Virus record (IMG/VR): IMGVR_UViG_3300010885_054611
Coordinates: 1-23,248 of that record
Strand: one strand, 5' to 3'
Length of the DNA stretch: 23,248 bases
Source: a virus
Numbering within the stretch: the first letter of the stretch is position 1; every line of letters starts with the position of its first letter. Below are positions 14,054 through 22,437 of this stretch, piece by piece. Below the pieces are notes generated by a model that saw only the letters and a list, made by a program, of their open reading frames with translations, ran no database searches and was not told the origin of the DNA. The position numbers were made by a program, and so were the translations under genes.

Positions 14054-14400
14054 TGACATCCGTTGAAGACATAGAACAAATGATAAAGCCGTTTTTGCTT
14101 ACTACAGTAGCATTTTCAATAGACGGTAAAAATATCAAGCAAGGTAAGTTGCAGTTGTTTTGTATAAAAGATTTTTTCTGCGTCTTTACGTTGTTGGGTA
14201 TAGATAAGAGCGAGAAAAAAACAATTTACGAATTACCATATCCATTCTCCATTAAGCGAAATAAAAGTGCTCTTGAGTTTGATTATACCATTGATTCGTT
14301 TTGTTTATCAAACGCTGCAATAAGAGAACAAACATCTCGAATTAGAACAACAAAAACTTCGAAGTTTTTTAATAAAAGAGTAGTTGTTACTTTTGTTTAA
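14053..14400 (+). CDS. Hypothetical protein
   Basis: 115 aa, not recognised. It starts within a TAATG overlap, indicating translational coupling to the DUF2693-like gene. The middle is hydrophobic and beta-like (LQLFCIKDFFCVFTLLGI, about 33-50) but interrupted by charges, so it is more likely a folded soluble core than a membrane segment. The C-terminal third is basic with many Arg, Lys and Thr (IRTTKTSKFFNKRVVVTFV), suggesting nucleic acid contact as a possibility only. It lies directly upstream of the DinG-like helicase gene. Confidence 0.55.
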   Translation: MTSVEDIEQMIKPFLLTTVAFSIDGKNIKQGKLQLFCIKDFFCVFTLLGIDKSEKKTIYELPYPFSIKRNKSALEFDYTIDSFCLSNAAIREQTSRIRTTKTSKFFNKRVVVTFV

Positions 14401-14411
14401 GAGGCTATACT
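14384..14411 (+). promoter_or_regulatory. Putative sigma70-type promoter of the helicase gene
   Basis: TTGTTA (14384-14389), 16 bases, TATACT (14406-14411), 6 bases, GTG 14418. Spacings equal those at 2053 and 12271. An AAGAGG at 14399-14404 is 13 bases before the GTG, too far for a standard ribosome site, and would lie upstream of the predicted transcript start. Confidence 0.45.
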
Positions 14412-14417
14412 TGATAC

Positions 14418-16049
14418 GTGGAGCCATCTTATATATCACAATTTCCCTCAAACTATACACCGACACAGCAGCAGATTAATCTTATTAATAAGATCGAGCA
14501 GGCGTTTACAAGTGGTAGGAAGTTTGTCGTTTGTTATGCACCTACTGGCTCTGGTAAGAGTTTTATCTCTCGAACTCTTGCGGGTATATGTAAGCAACAC
14601 AGTAGTGAGTTTGGAAATCTAATTCGTAGCTACGACGCTTATAAGGTAGACTTTGAGGGTAATTATAGCTATGAACAGGAGTGTAAGAATGAACCTGCTT
14701 TCGGTACTTTTGCACTCACAATTACTAAATCACTGCAAGATCAATATCAGGGGTTATTTGAAGATGCGAGCGCTCTCAAGGGTAAGACAAATTATATTTG
14801 TGATATAGATGAGAATTACGATGTCGAGCTAGCACCGTGTACATTTGCACCATCATTACGCGATCAATGCTGGTCGGAAAATAGATGCCCATATTATAAC
14901 GCACGCAATGAAGCAATGCTATCTCAGTTTGCTGTTCTTAATTACAAGATGTTTCTTTCACTTCCTGGTCATATTAAACGTAAAAACTTTCTTGTCTGTG
15001 ATGAAGCCTCTGAATTAGAGGATGAACTCATTCGTCAGTTTTCGGCTGAAATTAACTATGATCGACTAAATCAATATAATATACCGCATGAGGTTCTTGT
15101 AACAGATAATAGAGATCGTGCATTGATATGGATTAGTAATCTTCTCGAACCTGTTATGGAGGAGATTAATAAATTTGCAAGCAAGACTAATACGAAGAAG
15201 CAAAACTTACTCTCGCAGACAGAAAAGATAAAGTATCAATTTCTTAAAAACTTACATAGGTCCTTAACTATAATTAATACACACTGGAACGAATGCGAAT
15301 ATATAATTGATGTTGATGCGAAGCGCGTTCAATTAACGCCACTAAGAGCGAATACTTTGTCAAAGTATATTTTTGATTACGGTGAAAAGATTGTACTAAT
15401 GTCAGCTACGATTATTGATCATAAGCATTTTGCTAAATCTCTCGGTATTACCGATTACGAGTATGTAGAAGTTGACAGTAGCTTTGATGCTAGTAAGTCA
15501 CCGATTTTTATTTCTGCAAAATATAAATTAAATTACAAAAACTTACAGCATTCTCTCCCGGGTATATGCGAGCAAATTAAGCTTATTACGACTCACCATA
15601 AGAATGATAAGGGAATTATTCATACTCATTCAAACGACATTACCGGTTTTGTTAAGGACAGACTTGGCAATGATCGGTATTTGTACAGAGAAACAAATAC
15701 AACCAATGAAGATATATTAAAAATGCATAGCAATAGTACTGACCCAACAGTACTTGTATCGCCGTCACTAGTATACGGAATTGATCTTAAGGATGATTTG
15801 GCTAGGTTTCAAATTATAGTAAAATTACCTTTTCTGTCACTCGCATCAAAACGCGTTAAAAAACTATTTGAACTTGATAGTGAATGGTATGAAAATAAGA
15901 TGCTTAATGCTATCGTTCAGGCTTCAGGGCGCGGTACGCGTAATAAAGATGACTATTGCTCAACTTATGTTCTTGATGGTAATTTTATTAATGTTGTAAA
16001 GAGAACTAAAAACAAACTACCGAAACATTTTATCGAACGCATTCATTAA
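14418..16049 (+). CDS. DinG/XPD-type superfamily 2 helicase with iron-sulfur cysteines
   Basis: 543 aa starting at GTG. Motif I is APTGSGKS (41-48). Motif Ia is near ALTITKSLQDQYQ (99-111). Four cysteines (C128, C141, C151, C157) lie between motif Ia and the ALNYK-type segment VLNYKMFL (173-180), where XPD/DinG helicases hold a 4Fe-4S cluster. Motif II is VCDEAS (193-198), motif III LMSATI, and motifs V-VI are SPSLVYGIDLKDDLARFQII and QASGRGTRNKDDY. These features indicate a 5'-3' DNA helicase that unwinds replication or recombination intermediates. T4 itself lacks a DinG homologue, so this is an accessory repair or replication helicase. It has its own promoter-like element, and a 25-base gap precedes the virion module. 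Confidence 0.82.
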   Translation: MEPSYISQFPSNYTPTQQQINLINKIEQAFTSGRKFVVCYAPTGSGKSFISRTLAGICKQHSSEFGNLIRSYDAYKVDFEGNYSYEQECKNEPAFGTFALTITKSLQDQYQGLFEDASALKGKTNYICDIDENYDVELAPCTFAPSLRDQCWSENRCPYYNARNEAMLSQFAVLNYKMFLSLPGHIKRKNFLVCDEASELEDELIRQFSAEINYDRLNQYNIPHEVLVTDNRDRALIWISNLLEPVMEEINKFASKTNTKKQNLLSQTEKIKYQFLKNLHRSLTIINTHWNECEYIIDVDAKRVQLTPLRANTLSKYIFDYGEKIVLMSATIIDHKHFAKSLGITDYEYVEVDSSFDASKSPIFISAKYKLNYKNLQHSLPGICEQIKLITTHHKNDKGIIHTHSNDITGFVKDRLGNDRYLYRETNTTNEDILKMHSNSTDPTVLVSPSLVYGIDLKDDLARFQIIVKLPFLSLASKRVKKLFELDSEWYENKMLNAIVQASGRGTRNKDDYCSTYVLDGNFINVVKRTKNKLPKHFIERIH

Positions 16050-16056
16050 TTAAATA
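16050..16056 (+). promoter_or_regulatory. T4-late-like promoter element (TTAAATA) before the gp15-like gene
   Basis: TTAAATA lies in the 25-base gap after the helicase gene. Eighteen bases separate it from the ATG at 16075, and that short leader contains TAGG about 9 bases before the ATG, a weak ribosome site. Confidence 0.45.
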
Positions 16057-16074
16057 ATTAATAGGTATCTATTA

Positions 16075-16908
16075 ATGAAAAATCAAACGTTTCACTTTGA
16101 AGTAAAGGATCTTATTACACAGTTTGTAGCTGCGTTTGATGACATTATTATTAATAGATACGATAATAATCGTGTTATTCAAAATAAAATTCAGGTTAGA
16201 TATGTTTATTCGCCTAAACAAAGAGTATTATATGATCTTGTTAATCTTGCTCAAAATATAACTGTACCTGTTGTTTCGGTTAGTATTAGTAACGTTAGTA
16301 GAGACGAGAGTCGCGTTTTTAATAAAATAAACGGTTATTATGTATCAAAAGGAACAGATGACGTTTCTGCTAAAACAAAATCTCTACACTATGGTAGCCC
16401 TGTACCCATTAATATTACTGTCAATATGTCCATAATGACAAAGTATCAATCCGATATGGATCAGATATTATCAAATTTTATACCGTACAATAATCCTTAT
16501 ATTATATTATCTTGGAAGCTTCCGGAGGACTTATCATCAACGGGTTTCGCTATACCGCAAGAAATTCGAAGTGAAGTACTTTGGAACGGTTCAGTTAATT
16601 TAACGTACCCGACAGATATTGCAGCGTCAGACAAATATAAGATAATCGGCGACACATCTTTCACTGTAAAGGGCTGGTTATTTCCTGCACAAAAAGACCC
16701 GGTTGGAAATATCTTCTATATTAAGGAAAACTTTAATACCGCAAAACTTATTACTTCTGTAAGTGAACTCACAGCTACTACCTTTACCTACCCTGTGAGC
16801 ACAGGTCTTATTACAGAAATTGAATCATTATCTGCAAATGCTTACCCGCAGGTTACGAACAAGATTACGTATACAACGTCAGATGCGAATGTAAATTCAT
16901 ATTTGTAA
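16075..16908 (+). CDS. 15: Tail sheath stabiliser and completion protein, T4 gp15-like
   Basis: 277 aa, close to T4 gp15 (272 aa). The conserved pattern is present: an N-terminal helix ending in IIINRYD, IQVRYVYSPKQRVLYDLV (about 39-56, as in T4 gp15 VPITYASKEHFMMKL), VVSVSISNVSRDESRVFN (about 66-83), and YGSPVPINITVNMSIMTKYQSDMDQILSNFIPYNNPYI (T4: P-x-x-M-x-Y-E-L-S-I-F-T-R-Y-x-D-D-M-x-Q-I). The late FTVKGWLFPAQ matches the T4 FEVNGWMYPP. gp15 forms a hexameric ring ending the sheath and connecting tail to neck. Here it directly precedes the portal gene instead of genes 16-19. Confidence 0.8.
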   Translation: MKNQTFHFEVKDLITQFVAAFDDIIINRYDNNRVIQNKIQVRYVYSPKQRVLYDLVNLAQNITVPVVSVSISNVSRDESRVFNKINGYYVSKGTDDVSAKTKSLHYGSPVPINITVNMSIMTKYQSDMDQILSNFIPYNNPYIILSWKLPEDLSSTGFAIPQEIRSEVLWNGSVNLTYPTDIAASDKYKIIGDTSFTVKGWLFPAQKDPVGNIFYIKENFNTAKLITSVSELTATTFTYPVSTGLITEIESLSANAYPQVTNKITYTTSDANVNSYL

Positions 16909-16918
16909 TGGTATTTCA

Positions 16919-16925
16919 CTAAATA
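16919..16925 (+). promoter_or_regulatory. T4-late-like promoter element (CTAAATA) before the portal gene
   Basis: CTAAATA in the 41-base gap between the gp15-like and portal genes, 24 bases before the ATG at 16950, so a short leader is expected. CTAAATA is also seen on the minus strand before the fibre-like gene. Confidence 0.5.
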
Positions 16926-16949
16926 ATTGCTAAGTAATTGTGTTGAAAT

Positions 16950-18719
16950 ATGGTTGATTCAAACAGAGAAAGCACTTTTGGACGGGAGCTCATGAAATAT
17001 GTTTCATCTAAGCTACCCTATCAGTCATATGACGCAAACGAAAAAATTAAGTCACTCAACCCTAAGTATGAGCTTTTCTTCGGTAAGGGTACAGATAGAA
17101 TTGGAGCGCTGACGCGTCAATCAGTTTCATCGTCCATCTCTTTTACCGACGATCAATACGCAAACATCCTACAGAATAAGGATTATCACGATTTCATGTA
17201 CGCGAATATTCAGCCTGACAAGGGCCGGAGACTCATGGATTACCGTGTAATGGCTGCTTATTCAGAAGTTGCCGACGCGCTTGACGAAATATGCGACGAA
17301 TTTATTAATAAAGATGAGAACGGAGATATTGTAAAGCTCGGGTTCGTTGATTCTGGCTTATCTGAAACACAAAAAAGTAAAGTCAAGAGAGAGTTTCAAA
17401 AGTATATTCATTACTTTGATCTTGAAAATAAAGGGTGGGAGTATGTAAGACAGCTTCTCGTCGATGCTGAAGTATACTGGGAACACATTATACATAAGAA
17501 ACATCCTCAAGAAGGTATTCTTGGAGTTATAACGATTCCCTCAGACGTTATTGATCCTGTATTTGAAAATGTCCAGAACATGGTCGTAAAGGGATACCTC
17601 TTACGCAAGCCAATTTATGATGCTAAGAATCCAGGAAAAGTTTCTAAGACAGAGCTTATTCCAATGGATGTAAATCAAATTACATACATTAATTCAGGCA
17701 TCTGGAATGAAAATAAAAATTTACGGCTCCCGTTTATTGAGAATGCACGCCGTGCCTATCGTCAATTGAGTCTAATTGAAGACGCTATTGTAATCTATCG
17801 TCTTGTAAGAGCACCTGAACGTCTTGTTTTTAATGTTGATGTTGGTAATATGGCACCACCAAAAGCAGAAGCGTATTTAAGAAAGCTTATGACTTCATAT
17901 TGGTCAAAGCGTACCTATGACGCAGACCAGGCAGCAACTGTACAAAAATTTAACCCTCAATCTATGCTTGATAGCTTCTGGTTTGCAAAGCGTGCAGGAT
18001 CAGAGGGTACATCTGTTACTCAGTTAGCAGGTGGAGCAAATTTAGGAGAGCTAACAGACTTAATGTACTTTGTTAAGAAGCTTTATAAGTCTCTCAAGGT
18101 ACCAGCTTCGCGCCTTAATCCCGATGACCCGTATAAGGATGGAGCAGATATCTTACGTGAAGAGCTTAAATTTGCACGCTTTGTCGTCCGTCAGCAACAA
18201 CGTTTTGCAACTGGTCTTAAAAACGGATTCATTACACATCTTAAGCTAAAAGGTATTTTTAAAGAGATGGGTCTTAAGGACTCTCACCTTACACTCACGT
18301 TTAACGTACCAACTAATTTTTATGAATTAAGAGAAAATCAAAAATTTCAACTTAAGGTAGAGAATTTTAATTCTATTACTACAAGTGATTTTGTATCCAA
18401 AACTTACGCACAAAAACGTTATCTCGGATGGACAGATTCCGATGTTATGGCTAATAGAGAGTTTTTACGCAAGGATAGAGAGCTTATGTGGGAGCTTGAT
18501 CAAATTACAAATACCGGCCCTGATTGGAGAGAGGCAGGAGCTGTAGCAGGTTCTGCTCCAGAGGCCGGAGGTGGTGGCGGTGCACCCGCGGGATCACCTC
18601 CAGCATTTGGACCTGGACCGACGGGTGGAGAAGAAGCACCACCGGAAGCCACATCACCAGAGGCGGGAGGAGCAGCTGCAGGAGCAGCAGCACCAGCTGC
18701 TGAGGCACCACCTGCTTAA
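16950..18719 (+). CDS. 20: Portal vertex protein, T4 gp20-like
   Basis: 589 aa; T4 gp20 is 524 aa. YRVMAAYSEVADALDEICDEF (about 92-112), SGLSETQKSKVKREFQKY, VYWEHIIHKKHPQEGI, AIVIYRLVRAPERLVFNVDVGNMAPPKAEAYLR and DGADILREELKFARFVVRQQQRFATGLKNGF follow the T4-type portal order. The dodecameric portal sits at one capsid vertex and is the channel for DNA packaging and ejection. The last 55 or so residues (about 535-589) are a low-complexity Gly/Ala/Pro/Glu tail absent from T4 gp20 and encoded by locally GC-rich DNA. The coding frame has no break. A CTAAATA element precedes the gene and the neck gene follows after 11 bases. Confidence 0.92.
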   Translation: MVDSNRESTFGRELMKYVSSKLPYQSYDANEKIKSLNPKYELFFGKGTDRIGALTRQSVSSSISFTDDQYANILQNKDYHDFMYANIQPDKGRRLMDYRVMAAYSEVADALDEICDEFINKDENGDIVKLGFVDSGLSETQKSKVKREFQKYIHYFDLENKGWEYVRQLLVDAEVYWEHIIHKKHPQEGILGVITIPSDVIDPVFENVQNMVVKGYLLRKPIYDAKNPGKVSKTELIPMDVNQITYINSGIWNENKNLRLPFIENARRAYRQLSLIEDAIVIYRLVRAPERLVFNVDVGNMAPPKAEAYLRKLMTSYWSKRTYDADQAATVQKFNPQSMLDSFWFAKRAGSEGTSVTQLAGGANLGELTDLMYFVKKLYKSLKVPASRLNPDDPYKDGADILREELKFARFVVRQQQRFATGLKNGFITHLKLKGIFKEMGLKDSHLTLTFNVPTNFYELRENQKFQLKVENFNSITTSDFVSKTYAQKRYLGWTDSDVMANREFLRKDRELMWELDQITNTGPDWREAGAVAGSAPEAGGGGGAPAGSPPAFGPGPTGGEEAPPEATSPEAGGAAAGAAAPAAEAPPA

Positions 18720-18725
18720 TAAATA
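18719..18725 (+). promoter_or_regulatory. T4-late-like promoter element (ATAAATA) before the neck gene
   Basis: ATAAATA overlaps the portal stop codon, and only 5 bases separate it from the ATG at 18731. An earlier out-of-frame ATG (18727) opens a 20-codon frame only. Confidence 0.5.
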
Positions 18726-18730
18726 CATGT

Positions 18731-19807
18731 ATGGATTGCTCCGCCATTACACCCGTTTCAGCTTTTCAGAGTTCAAACTTAGCTAGTAAAATAGATTCCT
18801 TTGGTCGGTTAGGTGATCGTATTTCACGCTCTCTTGGAGCGCCAATGATTAATGTTGAAATACATCATGATCAATTATTTGAAAATATTTCTCAAGCCTG
18901 TGAATTATATACAAAGTTTGCTGGTTATACAGAAGAATATCTTGTATTTGATTCCAATCTCTATAAAGATGGTGTAGGTATAAAGCTTGATGATTTGTTT
19001 AGCATTACACCTTATTTTAAGCGCCTTGATAAACCTACAACAACAGTTTATGTAGCAATCAATGCTATACCAGGTTATCAGTTTAGTACATCGACAACAC
19101 TGTCTAGCATTTATGCTGATGGTATTTTTAAGAATCAAATTCTTACAACTACCGATTATTTGAGTGTGATGAATTTTAATAGTACGTTACTCGTTAATTT
19201 TCAACCTTCATCTAATAGCCAGGGACAATATGTGAATAGCTTTGACTACGATACTATGGAGTATCGTAAGGTAATTGATATATTTGATTTTGAGGAAGGT
19301 TCATCAACAGGCGTCAATACGTTATTCACAATTGAACAGACTCTCGCACAACAAACATATTTCAGTTACGCGATGGGTAACTATGGGTTTGATCTCATTA
19401 GCTGGTACACATTAAAAAATTGGTTAGAGGTTAGAGAAAAGCTTCTTGCAACAAGACGTCACTTTACGTTTGATCCCCGTACCCAGCTTCTTGTATTTTA
19501 CCCACCACCTCGTACCCCGGGCTCAGGTAGCAGATTTTACGGTACTATTGCTTGCTATGTTGAGAGACCTCTTCGTGATGTTATTAAGGAGCCTTGGGTA
19601 TATCAATATGCATTAGCTCTTAGTAAGATTACACTCGGTAATGTGAGAGGTAAATATAGTGGTACAGCTTTATTCGGTGGTGGTTCAATTAATTTCAATG
19701 ATATCCTTTCGCAAGGACTTGAAGAAAAGAAAGCACTTGAAGAGAAGCTATACACCGGTGCACCAGGTCTCGGCGACGTTGCACCTCCGATGTTCTTCGT
19801 AGGCTAA
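18731..19807 (+). CDS. 13: Neck protein, T4 gp13-like
   Basis: 358 aa; T4 gp13 is 309 aa. LGAPMINVEIHHDQLFENISQACELYTKFAGYTEEYLVF (about 35-73) is the typical LGAP-x-x-x-V-E-h-x-x-D-Q-h-x-x-h-I-x-x-A start of neck proteins in marine T4-like phages. Near the C-terminus, PWVYQYALALSKITLGNVRGKYSG and the acidic FNDILSQGLEEKKALEEKLYTG match the same family. gp13 with gp14 forms the collar between portal and tail after packaging. In T4 this gene is far from gene 20; here it sits between 20 and the gp4-like gene. The assignment rests on the two conserved ends; the middle is divergent. Confidence 0.72.
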   Translation: MDCSAITPVSAFQSSNLASKIDSFGRLGDRISRSLGAPMINVEIHHDQLFENISQACELYTKFAGYTEEYLVFDSNLYKDGVGIKLDDLFSITPYFKRLDKPTTTVYVAINAIPGYQFSTSTTLSSIYADGIFKNQILTTTDYLSVMNFNSTLLVNFQPSSNSQGQYVNSFDYDTMEYRKVIDIFDFEEGSSTGVNTLFTIEQTLAQQTYFSYAMGNYGFDLISWYTLKNWLEVREKLLATRRHFTFDPRTQLLVFYPPPRTPGSGSRFYGTIACYVERPLRDVIKEPWVYQYALALSKITLGNVRGKYSGTALFGGGSINFNDILSQGLEEKKALEEKLYTGAPGLGDVAPPMFFVG

Positions 19808-19808
19808 T

Positions 19809-20267
19809 ATGATACCGCTCAACGGTAAAGGTAAATTCAAGCAAGGTCTTTTCAAGCCTAAGAATAGAGGAAAATATATTGGTAAAGAAGATCCTGTATA
19901 TCGTTCTGGCTGGGAGTTAAAATTTTTTCGTTGGGCTGATGATAATCCTAATGTTGTTGAATGGGCATCAGAGGCAGTTATTATACCTTACGTTAGTCCT
20001 TTGGATCAAAGAGTACATAGGTATTATACAGATGGTATTGTTGCTATAAAAGAAGGTAATTTTATAAAAAAATATATTATCGAAATAAAGCCAAAATCAC
20101 AAACGGTATTACCAACTAGGGGTAGAAAACGAATGGCGACAATGGTTTACGAAACCGCGCGCTTTGCACAAAATCAAGCAAAGTGGGATGCTGCTAAGAA
20201 ATGGTGCGATAAACATGGTTATAGCTTTTTAATCTTAACGGAAAAGGAACTGGGTATAGATAAATAA
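19809..20267 (+). CDS. 4: Head-completion nuclease-like protein, T4 gp4 (gp50) family
   Basis: 152 aa, near the T4 gp4 length of 150. Start FKQGLFKPKNRGKYIG, then YRSGWELKFFRWADDNPNVVEWASE (31-55), RYYTDGIV (71-78) and YIIEIKPKSQ (89-98). E36, D75 and E92-x-K94 form a PD-(D/E)XK-type nuclease set, consistent with the TnsA-like fold proposed for this family. In T4, gp4 is needed to finish DNA-filled heads before tails join. The ATG is one base after the neck gene stop, so translation is probably coupled. Confidence 0.8.
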   Translation: MIPLNGKGKFKQGLFKPKNRGKYIGKEDPVYRSGWELKFFRWADDNPNVVEWASEAVIIPYVSPLDQRVHRYYTDGIVAIKEGNFIKKYIIEIKPKSQTVLPTRGRKRMATMVYETARFAQNQAKWDAAKKWCDKHGYSFLILTEKELGIDK

Positions 20268-20278
20268 GTACTCAGACA

Positions 20279-20285
20279 ATAAATA
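20279..20285 (+). promoter_or_regulatory. T4-late-like promoter element (ATAAATA) before the prohead protease gene
   Basis: ATAAATA followed by five T and the ATG at 20291. No Shine-Dalgarno sequence is present; the transcript would start at or near the ATG. Confidence 0.5.
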
Positions 20286-20290
20286 TTTTT

Positions 20291-20959
20291 ATGTCACTAC
20301 GTCTACTAGTCGAAGCACCTGCCTCTGAAGAGCAATTCGAATACATCGAAGAGCAAAAAAATATCAAAGGCCAATCTGTAATGAAGATTAAAGGTCCTTA
20401 TATGGCTTGTGAAGAAGTTAATAAGAATAAGAGAATCTATACAGAATCAGACATGGAGCGTGAAGTTGATCGTTACGTTCAAGAGATGGTTATTCCGAAG
20501 CGTGCTCTCGGTGAATTAAATCACCCCGCTTCAGCTGAAGTGGATCTCGAGAGAGCCTGTCATATGGTTACTTCCCTTCGTAAGGATGGTAATATTATTT
20601 TTGGTGAATCTGTTGTTCTTTCAACTCCAGTCGGTCAAATAGTTCGTTCACTTATTAATGACGGTGTTAAGGTTGGTATGTCAAGTCGTGCCCTCGGACA
20701 ATTAGAGGAGCAGTCTGATGGGATTAACCGTGTTAATGAAATGCGTCTTATTGCTGTTGACTGTGTAGCAGATCCAAGTTGCCCTAAGGCATTCGTAAAT
20801 GGTATTCTTGAATCAAAGCAATTTGTACTCGGTATGGATGGTAAGCTTGAAGAGTATTATGATAAGCTTGAGAGTAATTTAAAGAGTCTGCCTAAGAGAG
20901 ATGTTGAATCATTTCTTAAAGAGCAGATTATTTCTTTCTTCACATTTCTTAAGGCATGA
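20291..20959 (+). CDS. 21: Prohead core protease, T4 gp21-like
   Basis: 222 aa; T4 gp21 is 212 aa. GPYMACEEVNKNKRIYTESDMEREVDRY (about 35-62), ALGELNHPASAEVDLERACHMV (72-93) with the candidate catalytic His H78, and VKVGMSSRALGQL (126-138) with candidate nucleophile S131 or S132, plus AVDCVADPSCPKAFV, define the T4-type prohead protease. It cleaves scaffold, capsid and core proteins after Glu in (I/L)-x-E motifs during head maturation. The extended tail after about residue 190 is acidic and helical. It overlaps the next start (ATGA). Confidence 0.92.
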   Translation: MSLRLLVEAPASEEQFEYIEEQKNIKGQSVMKIKGPYMACEEVNKNKRIYTESDMEREVDRYVQEMVIPKRALGELNHPASAEVDLERACHMVTSLRKDGNIIFGESVVLSTPVGQIVRSLINDGVKVGMSSRALGQLEEQSDGINRVNEMRLIAVDCVADPSCPKAFVNGILESKQFVLGMDGKLEEYYDKLESNLKSLPKRDVESFLKEQIISFFTFLKA

Positions 20960-21546
20960 AAAAGATAAACGAATTAGCACTGCCTACACTCGGTACAACA
21001 GGTACTACGGGTACAGTTGGTACGAATCCAGCTACAGCTGGTTCACCTGCAGTTATTAGTAATGCTATAGCAACATTAAGCAAAGCCATCGTCGCTGCCG
21101 GTAATACAGTTGATCCAACTGTTAAGCAAACACTTGCGAATTTACAAAAAGCATATGCTGTGGCATCTCAAAAAGCGCTTAAGCAAGCACAGGATGCTGC
21201 GAAACAAGCACAACAAGCTGCAGCTACTACTATACAGCCCAAGCCTCCTGGTCAAGCAGACGAGGAAATTGAAGACAGAAGTATAAATAATTCTATGGCA
21301 AAAAAGAAACTCAGTCCAGCACAGAAAAAGGTACAACAGAAACTTGCTGCAAAAGCAGCTCCTACTAATAAAGTAACGAAAGCAGATTTCGAGGCTCTTA
21401 AGAAAGAAAGTACTGACTTTGACATTAACAATTTTTTAAAGGCAATTTCACAGAAAAATTATGCCCAGGCAGATAAATACTTACAGAGCGCAGTTGACTC
21501 AAGGCTTAAGGCTTCAATCAATAAAGCGGTCGAAAATTCAAAATAA
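20956..21546 (+). CDS. Putative prohead core protein (T4 gp67/gp68 position)
   Basis: 196 aa. The N-terminus has Thr-Gly repeats (LGTTGTTGTVGTN, about 12-24). The middle is Ala/Gln/Lys-rich, with AVASQKALKQAQDAAKQAQQ predicted as helix or coiled coil. A basic stretch MAKKKLSPAQKKVQQKLAAK follows. The end, DFDINNFLKAISQKNYAQAD to VDSRLKASINKAVE, matches a short segment (N/E-F-L-x-A-I-x-x-K-x-x-x-A) common at the ends of T4-type core proteins. In T4 the small core proteins 67 and 68 lie before gene 21; here one such gene lies between 21 and 22. It may co-assemble with scaffold and be cut by gp21. Orthology to 67 or 68 is inferred. Confidence 0.55.
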   Translation: MKKINELALPTLGTTGTTGTVGTNPATAGSPAVISNAIATLSKAIVAAGNTVDPTVKQTLANLQKAYAVASQKALKQAQDAAKQAQQAAATTIQPKPPGQADEEIEDRSINNSMAKKKLSPAQKKVQQKLAAKAAPTNKVTKADFEALKKESTDFDINNFLKAISQKNYAQADKYLQSAVDSRLKASINKAVENSK

Positions 21547-21549
21547 TTT

Positions 21550-22431
21550 ATGCAAAAAAATATCTCTGAACTTCTTAAGGCCGCAACTAAAGATATCCTC
21601 ACAGAGGACGTTCTTAAGGAAATTGAATCAGCTTTCGAATCATCCGTTGAGGACAAGGTTAAGCTTCACGTTGAAAAGGCTCTTAATGAGCAAGACGAAG
21701 ATTATGCTAATAAGCTCGAGACTCTTTTAGAAGCTATCGATGCTGATCATACAGCTAAGCTTAATAAGGTCGTATCAGCTCTTGATGCAGATCGTGCAAA
21801 GAAGCTTAAGAAGATTGTAGAGAAGTATGAGACAGCTCTTACAACAGAAGCTGCAGATTTTAAAGGTACAATGATCGATCAGGTCAGCAATTACCTTGAA
21901 CTTTATCTTGATGAAAAGCTCCCAACGAGCTCAATTCAAGAGGCAGTCAACAACAAGCGCGCTAATGCCGTATTAAACGACATTCGCAACATGCTTTCCG
22001 TTGACATGGCTCTCGCCCAAGAGAGCATTCGTGAAGCCGTCGTTGACGGTAAAACAAGAATTGATGAAGCTGGTAAACAGCTTGAAGCTGCTAATAAGCA
22101 GATTGCTACATTAACCGAGCAATATAATATCGTTAATGCAAACTTATTGCTTGAGAAGAAAGTTTCTTCTCTCGATGAGGCTAAGAAGAAGTATATGAAA
22201 AAGATGCTTGGTTCTAAGTCCGCTAAGTTCATTGCAGAAAACTTTGATTACACACTCGGTCTTTATGAGAAATCTGAAGAAGAGCGGCTCAACAATCTTG
22301 TATCAGAAGCGTCCGCCGACACAGTTGCTTCAACTGTAGATCGTCCGGTCATTGAGGAGTCAGTTGAGACTCCTCAGACAAGTGAAGATAGTTCATTCAA
22401 TCTTTACATGTCCGAGCTTCATAAGTACTAA
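21550..22431 (+). CDS. 22: Prohead scaffold (core) protein, T4 gp22-like
   Basis: 293 aa, rich in Ala, Glu, Lys and Leu and almost wholly helical, with long coiled-coil potential (about 45-100 and 160-215). The N-terminal start (ISELLKAATKDILTEDVLKEIESAFE), the central YLELYLDEKLP followed by an AVNNKRANAVLNDIRNML region, and the C-terminal YMKKMLGSKSAKFIAENFDYTLGLYEK (about 216-242) follow T4-type gp22. It forms the inner core that shapes the prohead and is degraded by gp21 during maturation. Several I/L-x-E sites are present (for example LLEA). It starts 3 bases after the upstream stop, with no clear ribosome site. A 90-base gap with hairpins follows, then the capsid gene. Confidence 0.85.
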   Translation: MQKNISELLKAATKDILTEDVLKEIESAFESSVEDKVKLHVEKALNEQDEDYANKLETLLEAIDADHTAKLNKVVSALDADRAKKLKKIVEKYETALTTEAADFKGTMIDQVSNYLELYLDEKLPTSSIQEAVNNKRANAVLNDIRNMLSVDMALAQESIREAVVDGKTRIDEAGKQLEAANKQIATLTEQYNIVNANLLLEKKVSSLDEAKKKYMKKMLGSKSAKFIAENFDYTLGLYEKSEEERLNNLVSEASADTVASTVDRPVIEESVETPQTSEDSSFNLYMSELHKY

Positions 22432-22437
22432 GTTTTT

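Noticed and set aside
18505-18786. Open frames on both strands over the end of the portal gene
   Set aside because: They are by-products of the GC-rich low-complexity tail (Leu/Gln- or His/Arg-rich translations) and lack independent starts or motifs.
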